Assembly: GCA_029204225.1 (NCBI GenBank)
Contig: CM055095.1
Coordinates: 74,907,798-74,971,797 of the forward strand
Source of the DNA: Diphasiastrum complanatum
Taxonomy: Eukaryota; Streptophyta; Lycopodiopsida; Lycopodiales; Lycopodiaceae
DNA: 64,000 bases
Direction of reading: 5' to 3'
A program made the position numbers and the translations under genes. The notes below the pieces were generated by a model that made no database searches, was not told the origin of the DNA, and saw only the letters and a program-made list of their open reading frames with translations. Of the stretch, positions 57,210 to 64,000 are shown one piece after another. Position 1 is the first letter of the stretch, and every line of letters begins with the position of its first letter.

Positions 57210-60200
57210 TATTAGATTTCTTATGGTCAGCCTTAACAAATCGTTCAAGTAATGAGCATTCTGAAAACCGAAGGCCCACTACATGTTTCGGACCTTCGCA
57301 TGTTTACCTTTAAGATTTTTTGTGCCTTAACCACTTTTAGGCACCTTCGCCTTTTTCGCACCTTTGAGAAAAAAGTGACACAGTGGCCAAAATGCCTTAG
57401 AATCAATTTCAGGCCCACCTTCGTCTTTTTCGCTTTTTCTTACCTTCACTCTAGAGGCACCTTCGGGATTTACATACTTTTAGTTTAAAGGCACCTTCGG
57501 GTTTTTTTTTGGGTTTTCTCCATAGTGGCGGACCGACGTCGCCAACTTATCATCAACCCTAAAAATAGCTGGACAACCAAATATCCCAAAGGCGGTTACC
57601 AACTTTATATATATACAAAGACTGGCGTAAATAGCATTCAAGGCTTGTAAGATGTTTTTGAAGACACTTGTAAACATATATACTAGCTGAATCAAGCTAT
57701 GAAAAAAAAGAGTCTTTATGTAAGATAATCGAAGTGTTGTCTTAACACAATCAGACTTCTTTTGTAGCAAACGTTATCACACTCAGCAAGCTGAAGTTAT
57801 TACTTCAAGCCATTGTACTCACTGTTGATATTAATTAGAGTACAATTTTTGTCTCACTATTGTATTATTCATTTGTGCAATTCTATATGAATCATTCTTC
57901 TTGAATATTTTTGCTGCTAACTGTTGCGTTTCCATTCCTACATGCCCGTGAGAGATTTCAACAAGTTTAGTCATATGTTGGTAAATTGTCAATTGAGGCC
58001 AAAACTCATTTTAGACTTGGAGATAAACTTTTTGAGGTTATATTAGTTTAGAATACATTCAATAAACACTTTTTGAAAGTGTGTCGAGTTTGAGAGAGAT
58101 TCAAATTTGAACTTTGGGTACATTGAATCTAGACCCAAAAATAGTAGGGTTTACATTTTAGAGGGAAAGCCAAGTGGCCAAATAGGGTTTGGACCTGTTA
58201 TATATTGTTGTAACTTGTGGAGAAAAGGATCTTCTCTCTTCTCTCTCTCATTTCATCATTACACATGGTTCTCTTTGGGTTCTACTACTCATTGGTACAC
58301 TATCTTGATGATATCTTGCAATCTTGTGTGTAGAATGCTCATATTTTGTTATTTTTGGATCCACATGTGTGAAATATAGTAGGGTATTGTAATTGTACGG
58401 ACAACAACCATATTTAATGTTTTGGTCCATGTTTGATCAATATCTCTTAGAGAGTGCATCTCATTTTGTATGTAGATGCTGATTTTTTCTACATTGGCAG
58501 GATTGTTGGTTTGCTCCTTTTTGTAACCAAAGATCAGGGACATGGATTGGATCTTGAATGATCTGAAATCTTTCACATGGTATCAGAGCTCTTGTGTTTC
58601 AGGTTATGAGAGGATCAACCACATTTATCAAATATTTTTTGGAGTTACTGCTAGAGCATTCTCGATTGATTTCTACTCAAAACTCAACATTTTTGCAAGA
58701 ATTGTTTTTTTGTAGGTCAAAACTTAATATAGGATTATGTACTTAATCAATCTGATTTCACACTTGGTTTACTGGAATTAGCGGATTTTTGGTGCATTAG
58801 GAAGGTCTCATTGGAGGCTACAAGATGATATATCAAGTTTTTAAAAATTGCATGTAGAATTTGAGATATTCAATTTTTTGTGATTTTGTCAAAACCCTAG
58901 TTTTGATTGGATCTCTAGTTTGTGACGTTACTGAACTTAATTTGAGTGCGTTTCAATCTTAGGAAGTGGCAAGAATCATTAGATTGAGGATAGATCATAT
59001 GGTGATCAAGATTTCGCTATTCTATGTGTTGATTTTCTAGTTAGAAGTGCTAGAAGAGATTTGAGAGGTTTCATATCTTTGTGATTTTTTCTTGAGTTCA
59101 TTTGTTGACATTCAAGAGAGTGCTTTGTGCATTGGAACAAGTTGAAAGAAGAAGATCAGGTCATTGCAACATGGCTACAAGTGGTGGATTCATGTTGGAA
59201 GACAATGGTAGGCTTACCTCAATCAACTATTCATCTTTGTGCTAACTTGGCTAGTCTTGAGGATAATGATGGTGTTTCAATGGTTTTTCATGGCAAGTGC
59301 AAGCATGCAAAAGGTAAGGAAAGATCTAACTTCATCAATGGAGGTGAAGGTTCTTCCTTGGAAAAGATTGTTGCTAATGATTTTTTTGATCATATGGAAA
59401 AAGATGTTGCTAGGTGCATTCATGAAGGAGATGGTTCTTCTGCATTCTTCTGTGATGAGTCCAAAAAAGTTGTTTTTGTAGCAAGTGGAGTCACATGTCT
59501 TCATAAAAGAAGTAGATCAAATGGTTCTATCAAGAGACTTGGTGAGGGAGATACTCACAAGTCAAGAAGAAGAGAAGTATGTGAAGAGTTCAAAGTAGGA
59601 TGATGTACTTTGAATGATGTCATTGTGAATGATAGTGAGGAAGAATCATTGTCAAATGAGTCATCACCTAAAACATTGAATAGAACTTTTTGTTTGAAAA
59701 AAGAGAGTACTTCACTCATCCTTACGTTGAAGGTACTAATTATTTTTTTCATGGCTTCTAATTAATGTCTTTAAAGTTTTTACTTCTTATGATGCAATCA
59801 ATAAGAGGGAGTCTTATGAAGGAAAGAGCAATAAAGATTGGTTTTTGGGAAGATCCAAGGAATTGATCTCACATCTCTTCACCAACTCAAAGGATACTAT
59901 GTTTGTGAATTGATCACTCATGATCAAAATGGCAAAAGGTTGGTTGGAGAAGACTACATGGAACAAATCGAGAGGCAATTTCTTCAAGGCAAGGGAGATC
60001 TCATTGGTGAGCTTATTGAGGTTTTTTATGGACTCAAGAAGGCTGGATTTATTAGGTTTGATACTCATCTTCACCTACTCTATTTCATGTTGGATGGAAA
60101 TTTTGGAATCTATCTTTTGATTTATGATGGTGCTACCAATGGCATTGTTTTCACTAACCTTTGTGGAAGTTTGAGATCAAGCATTGATGAGATCTTGTTG

Positions 60201-60993
60201 GATCTAGATCATATGTTTGAGAGCGAGTACTTCCAGAGGTTCAGGTTTAAAGATATTCATATATTTGATATTTTATATGTTTAAGAGAAAGGTAAACAAG
60301 TGGAAGCAACACATTTTGCTTTACTCACATGTTTTGGAGAATCTTCTTGTGTAGATGATGCTATGCAAGTGGATATTGGTTCTCATAGTTTTCATACTGG
60401 AAAAGCAAGTAATGGATATAGAAAACAAAGTCTGTTCAATGACTTTGATGGTCAAAAGGAAGATCAAGAGGTTGGTCTCAAAAGACTTTTCAACACAAAA
60501 GGAAAATGGCAATTTGGAGCTAGTCAAGAGCATCAAAGGAAGGTTATTTGGAAAAGATGTTATGGATCTGTCTTTGCAGGTGTATGAAGACTCAAGTCTT
60601 CTCTCTCTCATTTCATTATTACACATGGTTCTCTTTGGATTCTACTACTCATTGGTGCACTATCTTAATGATATCTTGCAATTTGTGTGTAGAATGCTCA
60701 TATTTTGTTATTTTTAGATTCACACATGTGAAATACAGTAGGATACTATAATTGTATGGACAACAACCATATTTTATATTCTGGTTCATGTTTGATCAGT
60801 ATCTCTTAGAGTTTGCATCTCATTTTGTATGTAGATGCTGATTTTTCTACATTGGCAGGATTGTTTGGTTTGCTCTTTTTTGTAACCAAAGATCAAGGAC
60901 ATGGATTGGATTTTGAATGATATGAAATCCTTCACAATGCCTACGCTCAAAGTTTTGAGCTTCCGCTGCCTATCATTTTCGCATTTTACGATA
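57210..60993 (+). mobile_element. Composite insertion in Copia B copy 2, flanked by GGTAC duplication
   Basis: GGTAC at 57,205-57,209 and 60,994-60,998 flanks this block, while copy 1 has one GGTAC at the matching place. The outer layer (57,210-57,946 plus 60,942-60,993, about 790 bp) looks like LTR-type sequence with repeated CCTTCG and CTTTTTCGC words near 57,270-57,510. It does not start TG or end CA at the inferred borders, so its class is uncertain. Element G (57,947-60,936) is nested inside it. Confidence 0.6.
57947..60936 (+). mobile_element. Copia element G, internally deleted, nested, with ATGCC target duplication
   Basis: ATGCC occurs just outside both ends (57,942-57,946 and 60,937-60,941). 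The 5' LTR (57,947-58,577) ends TTCACA and is followed at once by the primer-binding site TGGTATCAGAGC (58,578). About 340 bp of it recurs as the 3' LTR (about 60,595-60,936), also ending TTCACA; the first part of the 3' LTR is missing. The internal region has a degraded gag start (MATSGGFMLEDN, about 59,171). A one-stop frame at 59,838-60,587 includes YMEQIERQFLQGKGDLI, FYGLKKAG, RFDTHLHLLYFM and IYLLIYDGA, recognisable as a decayed Copia RT with the YVDD box lost. Confidence 0.85.
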
Positions 60994-61827
60994 GGTACAT
61001 CTACAATATGTTAGTCAGATATAATCTGGTTAATTGTAAGTTAGCTCTCTCACCAATGGAACCAGGTCTCAAATTGTCAAAGGACCAATGTCCCCGAACA
61101 ATCGAAGAGAAGGAGCAGATGCATGAGTATCCTTATCATTCAATAATAGGATCTCTTATGTATGTAATGATCTATACTAGGCCAGACATAGCTTTGCAGT
61201 CAGCTCCTTAAATCAGTATATGACTAACCCTGGTATGACACATTGGAAGGCTCTTATCAGAGTCATGAGATATCTTCGAGCTACTATGGACTTTTGCATT
61301 TGTTATGGAGCAGTCGACAATAACAAACTCAATTTACTCAGTGATTGCATAGATGCAAGTTGGACAGGAGATGTAGAAACTCAAAAATCTACTTCTTGAT
61401 TTACATTCTTCCTCAACAATGGTTCCATTTCCTGGAACAGTCACAAGCAATCTTTAGTAGCTCTATCTTCTATAAAATCAGAGTATATCGCAGCCTCACA
61501 AGCTACAAAGGAAGCAATTTGGTTGAGAAACTTACTTTCAGATATCAGTCTGAATCAATATACTTCGACATTATTATTTTGTGATAATCAAAGTGCCATT
61601 GCCTTGTCAGCCAATCTCAAATTTCATTCTAGGAGTAAGCACATTGAACTCAAGTATCACTATGTCAGAAGCAAAGTTCTCGACAAAGAGGTCAGACTGC
61701 AATACTGTCAAACACAAGATATGACAGTAGATATTTTTACCAAAGCATTAAGTTTGGATAAACACAAAGTTTTGTGCAGAACTAAGTTTAAAGGTCAAGG
61801 CATTCATGGATTTAGATTAAGAAACAT
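60994..61827 (+). mobile_element. Copia B copy 2, right part (RT end and RNase H)
   Basis: It continues copy 2 after the nested insertion: YIYNMLVRYNLVNCKLALS, then EPGLKLSKDQCP, HSIIGSLMYVM and TRPDIA. RNase H follows in several frames (DNQSAIALSANLKFHSRSK, TVDIFTKALS at about 61,725-61,755). The LTR starts at 61,828. The polypurine tract is degraded here (ATTAAGAAACAT) compared with copy 1. Confidence 0.9.
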
Positions 61828-61990
61828 TGTTGGATTATTCTCCTACTAATCGACTAATCGACATTTTAATGTTTGTCCAACTTTTATCCAGACCTACAAA
61901 TTTTTTCGCGTTTTTACCACAGTCTGCATAACTACTCATAAACAACTCACAATGTTGGCATTTTCGGGGTTTTCGTCTTTTGAGATTTGA
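61828..61990 (+). repeat. Copia B copy 2 LTR start, truncated
   Basis: It begins TGTTGGATTATTCTCC as at 30,726 and follows that LTR for about 160 bp, including a TTTTCGTCTTTTGAG word. Sequence of the minus-oriented Copia A copy takes over afterwards. Confidence 0.75.
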
Positions 61991-62144
61991 TGTGAATTAA
62001 TAAATGAATGATGGAACTCAATTGGCAAATATCAATCAAGCTCTATAATGAAATAAAACGAAACGAAGTGAAACTGGACGAAACAAAAAGAAGCGAAGCG
62101 AAACTTGAACGAGCTCTGATATCGACATTGCTGAAGCGAAATCA

Positions 62145-63027
62145 AATCAATCATGAACTAAATGAAATCAGATGGATTTCAGATATGATTGTTGGTCACT
62201 GCCTGCTATATCATTCCTACAATCCTTCAGAAAGTAGACAGACACTGCTGATCTACGTTATAGATTAGTACAACATTCAACAAAATTGAACCAGTGTGCA
62301 AAATTGATAAAACAAGTGAATGTAATATACAAACGATAGTAGATAGTAATTCATTCAAGAGTAGACAAAAATTGAGAGTGATATGTGTGTAATGGCTACA
62401 ATATCATCTATTGATCCTCTTGATTTCGAGCGTTGTATGATAGATCCACACAGCGCATTTGTGTGAGAGAAAATAGTGCACTTTCACGAGTAGCATCTCG
62501 CTTACTATCGGACTTCTTGGATCTCTGTAGATCCTGCTTACAAAATTGTCTTGCTCATGAGGCAGACTTCTACTCTGTATATTTTCTATCTGCTATTGTA
62601 TGTATTTTATACATCTAGTAATTGCAATACATTCAAAGTAGCATATTCCAATCAGATAGATTAAACAATCTATAACTAATCATGGATTACAAGAGAGGTG
62701 GATTAGGCACATCCTAACTCTCTTCCATTGACATCATCATATCATATCAGGGTTTTTGTACTTCATGGTACTTGCATGATCTTCTAATCCTTTGGAACAT
62801 GAAGGTTGAAAAAGTGTCATGAAGATTTTTGTGTCGCTTTGAGTCGTTTGACTTTCGCGTCGTCTGACTTTCTCCTATAGTATCACGAACATTTTTCTTT
62901 CGCAAATATTTCGTATTCGTGTCTTTTCGTCAGGATGTTTGTGAACATTTTTGCTTCGTGTCTTTTTATCAAACTGAGGGCTGAGAAGCTAGCAAAGCTT
63001 TGGAAGTAGAAATGTTTTGTTTTTTCA
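62145..63027 (-). repeat. Copia family A LTR of the minus copy
   Basis: Reverse complement of 2,021-2,925 over most of its length, including the REP-like TTCGTGTC words (62,890-62,960) and the CAGCAGTG(T/C)CTGTCTAC block (about 62,225-62,260). The polypurine complement (CTCCCTCTC) lies at about 63,029-63,037. The low-coordinate boundary is uncertain; beyond it, 61,990-62,140 holds GAAACGAAG- and GAAGCGAAGC-type repeats that may still be LTR. Confidence 0.75.
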
Positions 63028-63029
63028 GC

Positions 63030-64000
63030 TCCCTCTCAAAGTGTGGTAGCTTGATGACTCCAAGACTGCTCCTCTATTTCTTCCGAAACAGACCTTTGTC
63101 TAAGGCCTCTTGTGAAAATGTTAGCCACCATCTCCTTTGTTCCAATAAGAGTAGTCCTGCAGCATCTTCTTCTCGATCAGATACCTTATCAAGTGATACT
63201 TGATTGCGATGTGTTTCATCCTTGAGTGAAACACAAGATCCTTCGTCAGATGTATTGCAGATGTATTGTCCATATGCAAAATCAGAGGCTCATTCTTGTT
63301 TCACCCAGTTTGTCAAAAAACCGTTTGAGCCAAATAATTTCACTAGTCATCTTTGTTGCTGCAACATACTCTGCTTCGTAGGATGAATGAGCTCAATAGT
63401 CTACTTCTTGTTGACCCAGAGAATTGTTGCTCTTGACGTGATGGTGCATCCTCCTGAGACAGTTTTGCAGTCATCTTTGAGAGATGCCCAGCTAGCATCA
63501 CTGTAGGAAAGCATCTGGAACCCTGTATCAACAAAAATAATACAAACCAACTTGAATTCTTCATTAATTTAAGGTATTGCAAAATTTGTTTCGCAATCTT
63601 CAATGAGTTGGCCTGGATTTGTAACAATAATTGGCTCATCTTGAACACGACATAAGCAATGTCAACATGTGTTATCTGCAAGGTACATCAACGATCCGAT
63701 TAGCTTCCTGTATGGTGTAAGCTTCATCAATTTCTTTTCTTCTTCAGTCTTCGAACGTCTTCATTCGTCAGGACTGTTCTTGCAAGCATGGGAGTATTTG
63801 CTCCTTTGCAACTCAGCATCCTGAAATCCTCTAACATCTTCTGGGTATATTTGGACTGATGAAGGTATAATTTACCTCCCTCATAGTCCCTGTCAATTTG
63901 TAAGCTAAGATAACATCTGGCTTCTCTCATGTTTGCAATCTTGAAATGTTTCGAGATGTTATACTTCATCTCAGCAATAAACTCTTCACTTTTGCAGAAT
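63030..64000 (-). mobile_element. Copia family A, minus copy, pol 3' end, runs off the window
   Basis: From 63,969 downward, a frame has ISKHFKIANMREARCYLSLQ, GGKLYLHQSKYTQKMLEDF and CKGANTPMLA. Then come VDIAYVVFKMSQ and AKQILQYLKL in 63,343-63,681, and frame-shifted RNase H with SCEAEYVA-like sequence to about 63,040. It matches the plus copy at 1,165-2,020. The rest of pol lies beyond 64,000. Confidence 0.88.

Noticed and set aside
59838-60587. Long ORF inside an LTR element that first looked like a novel cargo gene
   Set aside because: YMEQ...GKGDLI, FYGLKKAG, RFDTHL and IYLLIYDGA line up with the usual Copia RT order, so it is a decayed RT rather than new cargo.

Overview
The window reads as nuclear DNA of a vascular plant. 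Evidence: two plant-type, intron-rich host genes with GT-AG introns (a mitochondrial uncoupling carrier and a BOBBER-type NudC protein), many Ty1/Copia fragments, plant hAT and CACTA remnants, and long (GA)n/(CT)n microsatellites. Very long TE-filled introns (4.8 kb and 12.3 kb) suggest a large genome, possibly a fern, lycophyte or gymnosperm; that is inference, not proof.

Layout: 1-4,040 holds a microsatellite, the 3' part of a Copia element (family A) with its LTR, and a CACTA-type terminus. 4,041-8,743 has no recognisable gene. 8,744-20,792 (minus) is a complete 9-exon uncoupling protein gene encoding 307 aa. Its introns hold a hAT fragment, an antisense Copia fragment, a possible SINE and an ORF1-only LINE copy. 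22,845-36,860 is a TE graveyard: Copia F, Gypsy D gag and protease pieces, Copia B copy 1 and Copia C. 38,250-38,560 is a tandemly duplicated GA-loop hairpin just upstream of the second gene. 39,034-53,186 (plus) is a complete 6-exon NudC/BOBBER gene (340 aa) with a 12,307-bp first intron containing two LINEs, a GC-rich foldback element and an intron-bearing hAT element. 53,187-56,180 is mostly unassigned. 56,185-61,985 is Copia B copy 2, split by two nested insertions whose target duplications are both visible. 62,145-64,000 is a second Copia A copy in minus orientation, so the window begins and ends with inverted copies of one family.

The two host genes are functionally unrelated (mitochondrial transport and protein chaperoning). 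What links the window is transposon biology. The most interesting system is a LINE family with a coiled-coil plus L1-ORF1p-like first ORF, an APE endonuclease and CCHC-knuckle ORF2, and a (CTTT)n tail instead of poly(A). One copy has ORF1 and ORF2 in one frame separated by a single TAG; another is an ORF1-only derivative. Second is the recurrence of TTTTTCG-type motifs in the U3 part of LTRs of several otherwise different Copia families. All calls come from reading the sequence and from memory of protein families; no database search was run.
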